A DNA stretch of 64,000 nucleotides from Streptomyces formicae (GTDB taxonomy: Bacteria > Actinomycetota > Actinomycetes > Streptomycetales > Streptomycetaceae), in assembly GCF_022647665.1 (NCBI RefSeq), contig NZ_CP071872.1, positions 496,001 through 560,000 of the forward strand, read 5' to 3'. The notes under the pieces are model-generated. The model saw only the letters and a list, made by a program, of their open reading frames with translations, did not search any database and was not told the DNA's origin. The position numbers were made by a program, and so were the translations under genes. This document shows positions 25,851 to 32,456 of this stretch, piece after piece (within the stretch, counting starts at the first letter, position 1; each line of letters opens with the position of its first letter).

Positions 25851-25879
25851 TGGACTGGTCCACCGGTACACACGATACT
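25851..25879. promoter_or_regulatory. Operator copy 3 and divergent promoter (GntR / methyltransferase)
   Basis: The reverse complement of 25851-25870 matches operator copy 1 at 18 of 20 positions. GATACT (25874-25879) lies right beside it and six bases before the methyltransferase ATG, so it is a likely -10 for a leaderless transcript. Repressor bound here would block both divergent genes. Confidence 0.65.
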
Positions 25880-25885
25880 GCGAGC

Positions 25886-26707
25886 ATGTCGAATCTCGAA
25901 TTGCCTCCCTCCGTGATGCGGTTCTACGGCGAGACAGTGAACGAGGACAGTCGTCTGCGCAGCTCGGCAGACGGGCGGATGGAGCTGGTCAGGACTCAAG
26001 AGCTTCTCCGACGGTTTCTGCCCCCTGCGCCGGCCCACGTGCTCGACGTGGGTGGGGGGACCGGGATTCATGCCGAATGGCTCGTGAAAGACGGCTACGA
26101 CGTGACGCTGGTGGACCCGGTGCCCCGCCATGTCGAGAGCGCGTCTGCCGTCTGCACCGCGGTAGTGGGGGACGCCCGTGATCTGAGCGAGCCGGATGAC
26201 AGCTTCGACGTTGTGCAGCTCCTTGGGCCGCTGTACCACTTGCCTGACCCCAGTGACCGGCGTACGGCACTGGCGGAAGCCCATCGCGTGGTGAAGCCGG
26301 GCGGGCTGGTCGCGGCGGCGGCGATCAATCGGTATGCATCGCTCTTTGAGCACGTCACGTACGCCCACCTCCACAGGGAGCGAATCCGTGACTCCGTCTC
26401 CAAGATTCTTGAGACGGCTGTCTATGACGGTGTGCGGGGGTTCACCCTGTCCTACTTCCACAGGGCTGAGGAGTTGGTCTCCGAGCTGGTGGCGTCCGGA
26501 CTGACTGACGTGCAGGTTTTCGGGATCGAGGGCCCGGCGTGGTCGCTCGTGAAGACAGCCGAGCAGCAGCCGGGTGAGGGGCCCACGGATGAGCTGATCG
26601 CCTCGGCCATGGAGGCAGCCCGCATGGCAGAGCCGTACCCGGAATTGCTTGCTGCCAGTTCGCATCTACTGGCCGTGGGAAGGGCTCCCGCTGACATCAA
26701 CGCCTGA
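25886..26707 (+). CDS. Class I SAM-dependent methyltransferase, AICE cargo
   Basis: 273 aa with a methyltransferase type 11/25 fold. Motif I is HVLDVGGGTGIHAEWL (about 49-64), acidic motif II is VTLVDPVPRHV, then GDARDLSEPDDSFDVVQLLGPLYHL and the post-core AHRVVKPGGLV. The family mostly acts on small molecules; no DNA-methylase NPPY is present. It is divergent from the GntR gene with a shared operator, so expression may be linked to element activation. Base composition is less GC-rich than in the flanks. It could modify an antibiotic or another metabolite, but the substrate is unknown. Confidence 0.82.
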   Translation: MSNLELPPSVMRFYGETVNEDSRLRSSADGRMELVRTQELLRRFLPPAPAHVLDVGGGTGIHAEWLVKDGYDVTLVDPVPRHVESASAVCTAVVGDARDLSEPDDSFDVVQLLGPLYHLPDPSDRRTALAEAHRVVKPGGLVAAAAINRYASLFEHVTYAHLHRERIRDSVSKILETAVYDGVRGFTLSYFHRAEELVSELVASGLTDVQVFGIEGPAWSLVKTAEQQPGEGPTDELIASAMEAARMAEPYPELLAASSHLLAVGRAPADINA

Positions 26708-26833
26708 CATCAACGATGGCGAACTCTGACGGACAGGCGCAGCTGTCCTGTCGGGCGCCCGTGCTGGTGTAGGTGCGGGGGAGAGGGCGCGCAGGGCGCG
26801 CGCACCCGCCTACGGATCAGATCCACTCAAGTC

Positions 26834-26865
26834 AGAGGCCCCGCCGGCTATCCGGCGGGGCCTCT
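26834..26865. terminator. Bidirectional terminator between convergent genes
   Basis: 14-bp stem AGAGGCCCCGCCGG/CCGGCGGGGCCTCT with loop CTAT. It sits in the 186-bp gap between the stops of the methyltransferase (plus) and the hypothetical gene (minus). Confidence 0.8.
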
Positions 26866-26893
26866 TCGATGTGGCGCTACGCGGCCGTGATCA

Positions 26894-27460
26894 CTAGGCG
26901 TTTCGCCATGCCTGAAGGAATCGCTCACGGTCTTCAGCCGTTTTGTGCATCCGGCGCCTGGCGAGCAGCACGTGCCAGGCAGTCGTCTCAGCGTCACGCA
27001 GCCACAGCTTCCCGAGGTATCTGGCACCGCCGAAGATGTCCAGGGCGCCTCCGATCACTTCGGCAACGGCGTCGTGCTCGTCGTCGTTCAGACCTTCGAG
27101 GAAGCTGAGCACGCGACCGGCGATCCCTGTCTCGTTCCCATCGATCAGGCGGTCGAAGAAGGGACCACCAGCGTTGGCTGGAACGATATTCAGGGCGGCG
27201 CTACCTCCCGCCTGCCTCAGTGATGCCCAGAACTCTCGCCCTTCAGCGGTGCCGGGGAGAGGTAGCGCCGCGAAGAGGTCAACCAGGTGGCCATTGGCCG
27301 CCTGATCGTAGGAGACATCGCACGCCGCTGCGGCAGCGATTTTCGCGACATGCTCGGTGTCCAGTTCCCCGCCCCCTGGCCAGTCGAGTGGACTGTTCAG
27401 TGTGTTGGTGAGGTGCTGGGCCAGCTCGTCATCCTTATCCAGATACAGTCGAACGATCAC
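26894..27460 (-). CDS. Hypothetical AICE cargo protein
   Basis: 189 aa if started at the GTG at 27460, which has GGGGGAA just upstream; the frame is open to 27526. I recognise no family. The N-terminus is strand-like and acidic (VIVRLYLDKDDELAQHL), the middle is Ala/Gly-rich, and the C-terminal 90 residues are strongly helical, ending in charged helices (LLARRRMHKTAEDRERFLQAW). No signal peptide, membrane helix or metal motif. It lies next to attR, where AICEs usually carry adaptive genes, and its codon bias is weaker than that of the chromosome. Confidence 0.65.
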   Translation of the reverse strand: MIVRLYLDKDDELAQHLTNTLNSPLDWPGGGELDTEHVAKIAAAAACDVSYDQAANGHLVDLFAALPLPGTAEGREFWASLRQAGGSAALNIVPANAGGPFFDRLIDGNETGIAGRVLSFLEGLNDDEHDAVAEVIGGALDIFGGARYLGKLWLRDAETTAWHVLLARRRMHKTAEDRERFLQAWRNA

Positions 27461-27784
27461 AAGTTCCCCCACTTCAGAGCCAGATGGCACGCATGGCGTG
27501 GTCTTCTTGCCCGCCAGTCTGCCCAACTAGCAGAGGGATGGCTGAGGTATGCGGACAACGTCTGGAAAGCGGGGTGCTGTTGACCTGATGGGCGCCTCAC
27601 CACTGCATGGTCTGGTCTCGTCACAGCGATACGGCAAGCGGTGGCCACCCTCACTGTGCGGTCTCGGTTGCGGTCTCGGTTGCTACGGCTTCCGTAGCCG
27701 TCCGCTACCGATCGCAGCCGTCCAGGAAGCCGATTGACCTGGGTCTTTGGACAAGTCCGGACGCTACCGGACCAAGATCGGACA
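27461..27784. other. Non-coding attR-proximal region with short repeats
   Basis: No gene found. It contains a perfect 12-bp tandem repeat CGGTCTCGGTTG (27659-27670 and 27671-27682) and a hairpin GCTACGG-CTT-CCGTAGC (27682-27698), about 100 bp from the core. These could be arm sites for the integrase. Confidence 0.45.
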
Positions 27785-27831
27785 ACTCGTAATGCGTAGG
27801 TCTCGGGTTCGAATCCCGAAGGCGGCTCCGC
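27785..27831 (+). repeat. attR: 47-bp core with the tRNA-Thr 3' fragment
   Basis: Exact copy of 15290-15336. It carries only the last 43 bases of the tRNA (anticodon loop to discriminator) and cannot form a tRNA. It marks the right end of the element and the original host continuation of the tRNA gene. Confidence 0.95.
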
Positions 27832-27833
27832 TG

Positions 27834-27869
27834 AAACCCCAGGTCGGATCCTTTCCGGTCTGGGGTTTT
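27834..27869 (+). terminator. Original host terminator of tRNA-Thr, now behind attR
   Basis: Stem AAACCCCAG/CTGGGGTTT with further pairing inside, followed by TTTTG. Before integration it would have followed the tRNA directly. The stretch to 28103 contains no convincing gene. Confidence 0.7.
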
Positions 27870-28103
27870 GCCATTCAGTGGTGGTGGGCTGGTGTGGTCG
27901 CCGTCCCGAACGCAGGCGGAGCCGTTGCCTCCACGGAGCCGAGGCTCAACGCACGTCACTGCGAACCGGAGTTCGCCGCCACGGCAAGGGCCCGGATGGG
28001 CAACCGGACGTCTCGGCAGGGCGTCCATCAAGGACACCGGGAGCGGCTGACTCCAACGCGGCTCACCGCTGCCTCACTACTGCTGTCCAAGGAGGACTTC
28101 GCG

Positions 28104-28556
28104 ATGTGGCCCAGCATCATTGCCGTGGTCGGCACACTCCTCGGGGGCGCGCTCACCGGGCTGCTTCAGATCAAGAGTGCGCGGATCGCTCAGAGCGCCG
28201 CCCGTGCTGAGCAGAGGGCGGAAGCGCTGCGCAGGGCGCTGGGCGAGTTGGTGGCCGCCCTCGGCGACCATCGGCGGGCCATGTGGCATCGCGAAGCGCT
28301 GCGCCTGGACGGCGTGAGCGAGGAAGCCGCCGAGGCGGCCCGCACGGCCTCCCGTGCCACGCGTTCGGCCGTGACCGGCCCACTGGTCGCGGTGTCTGTC
28401 CTTGAACGATCCCTTGCTGAGCCGGCTCGTCAGGCTGCCCTGGCCGCGTTCAACCTGCGCGATGCCACCGACCACCACGACCTGGCCTCCCGCCGCGAGG
28501 CCGCCATCGCGGCGACCGACGAACTGGTCGCCGCTGCCGGCCGAGCCATGGCCTGA
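28104..28556 (+). CDS. Small membrane-anchored protein, KilB-like
   Basis: 150 aa. One N-terminal membrane helix (WPSIIAVVGTLLGGALTGLLQ) is followed by a long charged helical region with DHRRAMWHREALRL and ATRSAVTGPLVAVSVLE. Similar Streptomyces proteins are often annotated as KilB, a plasmid-transfer name, but I am not sure of that homology. The ATG at 28104 has AAGGAGGA eight bases upstream. It lies just outside attR, so it is chromosomal or part of an older element. An intrinsic terminator follows. Confidence 0.65.
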   Translation: MWPSIIAVVGTLLGGALTGLLQIKSARIAQSAARAEQRAEALRRALGELVAALGDHRRAMWHREALRLDGVSEEAAEAARTASRATRSAVTGPLVAVSVLERSLAEPARQAALAAFNLRDATDHHDLASRREAAIAATDELVAAAGRAMA

Positions 28557-28621
28557 CTTCCTGGCGAGCCGGTTACCCGGGACCCGGGACCCTGATGCGC
28601 CGGGCGCCGGGCGCTGGAGCC

Positions 28622-28656
28622 GGGAAAGGGGACGAAAGTCCCTGTTCCCCCTTTTT
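28622..28656 (+). terminator. Intrinsic terminator with GAAA tetraloop
   Basis: Stem of 12 pairs with one mismatch (28622-28633 with 28638-28649), closed by a GAAA tetraloop and followed by CCTTTTTG. It ends the 28104 gene before the AGCS symporter. Confidence 0.8.
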
Positions 28657-28728
28657 GTTTACTAGCGATACTTTTGTGAGCTCAGAGCCGAGCTGCCCCT
28701 GCCCCCTGCTTCGACTCCGAGGTCTTCC

Positions 28729-30273
28729 GTGAACGCTCTGGACACAGTGATCGTCAATGTGAACGATCACTTCTGGACCTATCTGCTGATCCCCCTCGTC
28801 GTAGGCACGGGTCTGTACTTCACCATCCGCTCCCGGGCCCTTCAGGTCCGGCTCTTCCCCGAGATGCTGCGGGTCCTGAAGGACAAGAGCACGCCGGCCG
28901 CGGACGGTGGGAAGCAGGTGTCGTCCTTCGGCGCGTTCACGATCTCGGCCGCCGCGCGGGTCGGCACGGGCAACATCGCCGGTGTCGCCACGGCCATCAC
29001 CCTCGGCGGTGCGGGGGCGGTGTTCTGGATGTGGCTGATGGCGGTCATCGGTGCCGCGTCCGCGTTCGTGGAGTCGGCGCTGGCGCAGCTGTACAAGGTC
29101 CGCAACCCCGGTGGTGGTACGTACCGGGGCGGCCCCGCCTACTACATGCAGCGTGGGCTCGGGAAGCGGTGGATGGGTCTGCTCTTCGCGGTCACCATCA
29201 CCGTGACCTTCGGCTTCGTCTTCAACGCGGTGCAGTCGAACACCATCGCCGCGGTGGCCTCCGGCTCCGTCCACGGCGGTGGCGAGTCCTGGTTCCCCAA
29301 GGCCGTCGGCCTCGGGCTCGTCGTCCTGCTCGGCCTGGTGATCTTCGGCGGGGTGCGGCGCATCGCGACCGTCACGCAGTGGCTCGTCCCCGTGATGGCC
29401 GTGGTCTATCTGCTGCTCGGTGTCGCGGTCGTGGCCCTCAACATCGGCGATGTGCCGCGGGTCTTCGCCGACATCGTCGGCGGCGCCTTCGGCTTCCGCG
29501 AGGTCGCGGGCGGCGCGCTCGGTGCGGCGATCCAGCAGGGCATCCGGCGCGGCATGTTCTCCAACGAGGCGGGCCTCGGTTCGGCCCCCAACGCGGGCGC
29601 CACGGCGGAGGTCTCGCACCCGGTCAAGCAGGGGCTGGTCCAGTCGCTGGGCGTCTTCTTCGACACGCTGCTGGTCTGCTCGATGACCGCGTTCATCATC
29701 CTGACGACGAACCCGCAGCTGTCCGGGCGGCAGGGCGCCGACCTCACCCAGACCGCGCTGACGCACACGCTCGGCGGCTGGGCGGGCCACGTCCTGACGA
29801 TCGTGGTCTTCATGCTCGCCTTCAGCTCCATGATCGGGAACTACTACTACGGCGAGTCCAACATCGCGTTCATGACCGGCGGCCGGGCCGACCGGAAGTG
29901 GGTGCTCCCCGGCTATCGCGTGCTCGTCCTCGCCGTCGTCTTCCTCGGTGCGCTCGGCTCCGTCAGCGTCGTGTGGAACCTCGCGGACGTCTTCATGGGC
30001 TTCATGGCCCTGGTCAACATCCTGGCGATCCTGCCGCTGGGCGCGATCGCCCTGCGCCTGCTGGACGACTACCTGACGCAGCGGCGGGCGGGCCTGGACC
30101 CGGTCTTCACCCGGGACCGGATGCCGGAGCTGACGGGCGTGGAGTGCTGGGACGCGGACGCCTCCGTCGTGGGCGCGCGTGCCGTACCGGCCCAGGTCGG
30201 CGGAGGCACGGGCTCCGGCCGTGGCGGCATCCGGCCGGCCGAGGCCGCGGCAGAGCCGGCCGCCGCCCGCTGA
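28729..30273 (+). CDS. Alanine/glycine:cation symporter (AGCS family)
   Basis: 514-aa inner-membrane carrier with about 10-11 hydrophobic helices. It imports alanine or glycine with Na+ or H+. Family signatures include SSFGAFTISAAARVGTGNIAGVATAI, GGGTYRGGPAYYM (substrate region), IQQGIRRGMFSNEAGLGSAPNA, and the C-terminal SMIGNYYYGESNIAF. GTG start at 28729 with GAGG upstream. The last 40 residues are hydrophilic and variable. It is followed by a long hairpin terminator. No amino-acid pathway genes are adjacent. Confidence 0.94.
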   Translation: MNALDTVIVNVNDHFWTYLLIPLVVGTGLYFTIRSRALQVRLFPEMLRVLKDKSTPAADGGKQVSSFGAFTISAAARVGTGNIAGVATAITLGGAGAVFWMWLMAVIGAASAFVESALAQLYKVRNPGGGTYRGGPAYYMQRGLGKRWMGLLFAVTITVTFGFVFNAVQSNTIAAVASGSVHGGGESWFPKAVGLGLVVLLGLVIFGGVRRIATVTQWLVPVMAVVYLLLGVAVVALNIGDVPRVFADIVGGAFGFREVAGGALGAAIQQGIRRGMFSNEAGLGSAPNAGATAEVSHPVKQGLVQSLGVFFDTLLVCSMTAFIILTTNPQLSGRQGADLTQTALTHTLGGWAGHVLTIVVFMLAFSSMIGNYYYGESNIAFMTGGRADRKWVLPGYRVLVLAVVFLGALGSVSVVWNLADVFMGFMALVNILAILPLGAIALRLLDDYLTQRRAGLDPVFTRDRMPELTGVECWDADASVVGARAVPAQVGGGTGSGRGGIRPAEAAAEPAAAR

Positions 30274-30299
30274 CCGACCCGACCGACGCCCGTACGAAC

Positions 30300-30333
30300 C
30301 GAGGGCGGCACCCCCAGCCGGGTGCCGCCCTCG
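30300..30333. terminator. Bidirectional terminator after AGCS symporter
   Basis: Perfect 14-bp stem CGAGGGCGGCACCC/GGGTGCCGCCCTCG with a 6-nt loop. It lies between the symporter stop and the stop of the small minus-strand frame at 30344. Confidence 0.8.
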
Positions 30334-30343
30334 TTGCTGCCCG

Positions 30344-30430
30344 TCAGCTCAGCAGCGCCAGCTTGGCGCCCAGCGCCGCGACCAGCACGGCTATGACCCC
30401 GCGAATTTCTCGCGCACCGGTCTGAAACAT
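30344..30430 (-). CDS. Candidate 28-aa hydrophobic micropeptide
   Basis: Complete frame of 28 codons with ATG at 30430. The peptide has a short polar head (MFQTGAREIRG) and one hydrophobic helix (VIAVLVAALGAKLALLS). GC at third positions is high (21 of 27), as in real genes. It ends just before the shared terminator. There is no clear Shine-Dalgarno, so translation is uncertain; it could be chance. Confidence 0.35.
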   Translation of the reverse strand: MFQTGAREIRGVIAVLVAALGAKLALLS

Positions 30431-30499
30431 TTACCGCGGTCCGTCGCGTCAGTGAGGTGTGCGGCACAACAGGGCCGCGGAGGCGGGGCGAGGGTGGGG

Positions 30500-31024
30500 A
30501 TGAGACGGGACCGGACGGACGAGTTCCTGGAGTTCGCGGCGGGCCGCACGGGGCATCTGTACCGCTCGGCATGTCTGCTCACCAGCGGAGACACGCATCT
30601 CGCCGAGGACCTCGTACAGGACACGCTCGGGCGCATGTACGTCATGTGGGGCCGGGTGTCCCGGATCGACAACCCCGCGGCGTACGCCCAGACCGTACTC
30701 GTCCGCACCTTCCTCTCGCAGCGGCGGCGGCGCTCCGCCACCGAGCGTCCCCTCGGGGAGCTGCCCGAGTCGTTCGCCGACTCCGTCTCAGGAACCGGCG
30801 CGGGCGATCCGGCGCTGCGGGTGGCGCTGCTCGACGCGCTGGCCCGGCTGGCGCCGAAGGACCGGGCCGTCGTGGTGCTGCGGTACTGGGAGGACCGGAG
30901 CATCGGCGAGACGGCCGACGTGCTGAACGTGAGCTCCGCCGCCGTACGGACCCGGTCCGTGCGGGCGCTGGCGAAGCTGCGGGAGCTGCTCGGCGGCAGC
31001 ATCACCGAGTTCGCCGCCCGCTGA
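30500..31024 (+). CDS. ECF RNA polymerase sigma factor, SigE family
   Basis: 174 aa. Sigma region 2 shows FLEFAAGRTGHLYRSACLLTSGDTHLAEDLVQDTL (about 7-41) with the core-binding DLVQDTL. Region 4 shows LAPKDRAVVVLRYWEDRSIGETADVLNVSSAAVRTRSVRAL (about 113-153). The short form and the ...SACLLTG-type start are typical of the actinobacterial SigE/SigJ-like family. Start ATG 30500 with GGTGGGG upstream. The next gene encodes a one-helix membrane protein that may be its anti-sigma partner. TGAAAC at 30423 may be part of an ECF-type promoter. Confidence 0.92.
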   Translation: MRRDRTDEFLEFAAGRTGHLYRSACLLTSGDTHLAEDLVQDTLGRMYVMWGRVSRIDNPAAYAQTVLVRTFLSQRRRRSATERPLGELPESFADSVSGTGAGDPALRVALLDALARLAPKDRAVVVLRYWEDRSIGETADVLNVSSAAVRTRSVRALAKLRELLGGSITEFAAR

Positions 31025-31107
31025 TCCGTAGCCGTACGTACTGATTTTTCGCACTGATCTTTCGCTCTATAACGATGACCGAAGAGGGCCAGGAATGGGT
31101 GATCGGC

Positions 31108-32379
31108 ATGCCTTTTGAGGATGAACTCGGCGACGCACTGCACCGCACCGGCGACAGTTTCGCGGCCGGCGACCGCCAGGATCTGGTGGCCGGCGGTGTG
31201 ACGCGGGGCCGCCGCACGATGGTGCGCAGGCGGGCCGCGGCGGTGGGCGGCAGTGTCCTGGCGCTCGCGGTCGTCGGGGCCGGCGGCGCCTACGGAGGCG
31301 GGCTGCTCGGCGGCGGGGGCACCGTCGGCACCGCTTCGCCGGTGACGCCGGCCGCTCCGCCGGCGCCGGTGAGCGACGGCACCGCCGAGGACATGATCAA
31401 GACCCTCAGGTGGCTGCTGCGCGAGGGGGAGCTGACCGATACGACGGCGCGCGGCGCCGACGACCGGGCGCCGATGGTGTCCGGGGTGTTCGACGACGGG
31501 ATGGGGAAGGCGGCGATCGGCGTCGGCTTCTTCCGCGCTGCCCCCGGGGACGAGGGCTTCAGCGAGTGCCCGGCCAAGGCCCTCGTCCCGTACGACGCGT
31601 GCACGGCCGAGACGCTGGCCGACGGTTCCCGCCTGGTGCTCCTCCAGGGGTACGAGTACCCCGACAAGCGGGAGGAGACCAAGAACTGGCGGGCCACGCT
31701 GGTCACGAAGGACGGGCTCGTGGTCGACGCGAGCGAGTACAACGCGCCCGCGCAGAAGGGCGCCGAGGTCTCCCGTATCGATCCGCCGCTCACTCCGGCC
31801 CAGTTGAAGGCACTGGTGACGGCCGCGGAGTGGAAGCCCGTACTCGCCGGGCTGGCGCGGCAGGACCAGGACCAGGACCAGAACCAGGACCAGAACCAGG
31901 GTCAGGGTCAGGGCAAGGGTCAGAGGCCCCCGACCCCCGACGTCGCGACGATCGACGGCAAGGCCGTGCACGTCACGCTCGTCTCACTGCTGCCCAAGGG
32001 GCTGGAGGTCACCGACAAGGGCGCCGAAGGAAGCGAGTACGCGCATGTCGTCCTGGACGACGGCAAGGGCGGGAGCCTGGTGCAGATCAACGTCCAGCCG
32101 AACATGAAGGACGTCGAGGCGGAGCTCTTCCCCGCGGGTACGTTCACCACGCTGCCCGACGGCACCAAGGTCCGGCCTATCAAGCAGCCCGGCGAGAAGG
32201 GCGGCCAGGGCGTCGTCTGGTGGTCCGTTGACACCATCCGGCCCGACGGCAGGCGGGTCGTGGTCTCGGCCTTCAACACGCCGGATCAGCACCAGGCCGC
32301 CACCCGTGACGAGCCCGCGCTGACCATGGACCAGCTGAAGTCCATCGCCACCAGCGAGAAGTGGGCCGAGCTCGGATAG
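31108..32379 (+). CDS. Single-pass membrane protein downstream of the sigma factor
   Basis: 423 aa. A short cytoplasmic N-terminus (about 1-40, basic RGRRTMVRRR) leads to one membrane helix (about 45-70) and a large extracytoplasmic domain. The middle carries a low-complexity Gln/Asp/Asn/Gly stretch (about 252-274). No zinc-binding anti-sigma motif (HxxxCxxC) is present, so an anti-sigma role is only suggested by position 84 bp after the sigma gene. ATG 31075 and GTG 31099 are alternative starts. Function unknown. Confidence 0.75.
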   Translation: MPFEDELGDALHRTGDSFAAGDRQDLVAGGVTRGRRTMVRRRAAAVGGSVLALAVVGAGGAYGGGLLGGGGTVGTASPVTPAAPPAPVSDGTAEDMIKTLRWLLREGELTDTTARGADDRAPMVSGVFDDGMGKAAIGVGFFRAAPGDEGFSECPAKALVPYDACTAETLADGSRLVLLQGYEYPDKREETKNWRATLVTKDGLVVDASEYNAPAQKGAEVSRIDPPLTPAQLKALVTAAEWKPVLAGLARQDQDQDQNQDQNQGQGQGKGQRPPTPDVATIDGKAVHVTLVSLLPKGLEVTDKGAEGSEYAHVVLDDGKGGSLVQINVQPNMKDVEAELFPAGTFTTLPDGTKVRPIKQPGEKGGQGVVWWSVDTIRPDGRRVVVSAFNTPDQHQAATRDEPALTMDQLKSIATSEKWAELG

Positions 32380-32456
32380 ACCCGTCGGGCTCGGGTAGGC
32401 CCATCGGGCTAGGACAAGTCCGTCGGGCTCGGACCGGTCCGGCCAGGCCACTCCCG

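Larger units (their letters stand above)
15290..27831. mobile_element. Integrated AICE (actinomycete integrative and conjugative element)
   Basis: 12.5-kb element between two identical 47-bp repeats. It contains every expected AICE module: tyrosine integrase and excisionase at one end, iterons, replication helicase and prim-pol, an FtsK/SpoIIIE-type TraB with a C-terminal winged helix, small AICE-specific proteins (RRQRL, DUF2637, DUF6303, DUF6284), a GntR regulator of the KorSA type, and two probable cargo genes beside attR. No gene is visibly broken, so the element may be functional. Its closest general models are pSAM2 and SLP1. Codon usage in 25900-27500 is less GC-biased than in the flanks. 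Confidence 0.93.

Noticed and set aside
27785..27827. Second tRNA-Thr at attR
   Set aside because: Only the 3' half is present, with no D-arm or 5' acceptor strand; it is the att duplicate.
28600..28660. Riboswitch upstream of the AGCS symporter
   Set aside because: The structure is a simple hairpin with GAAA loop and U-tract, a terminator; no glycine-riboswitch core is seen.
32380..32456. Three imperfect CCGTCGGGCTCGG repeats as regulatory iterons
   Set aside because: They lie in a convergent gap with no promoter expected, and are too few and degenerate.
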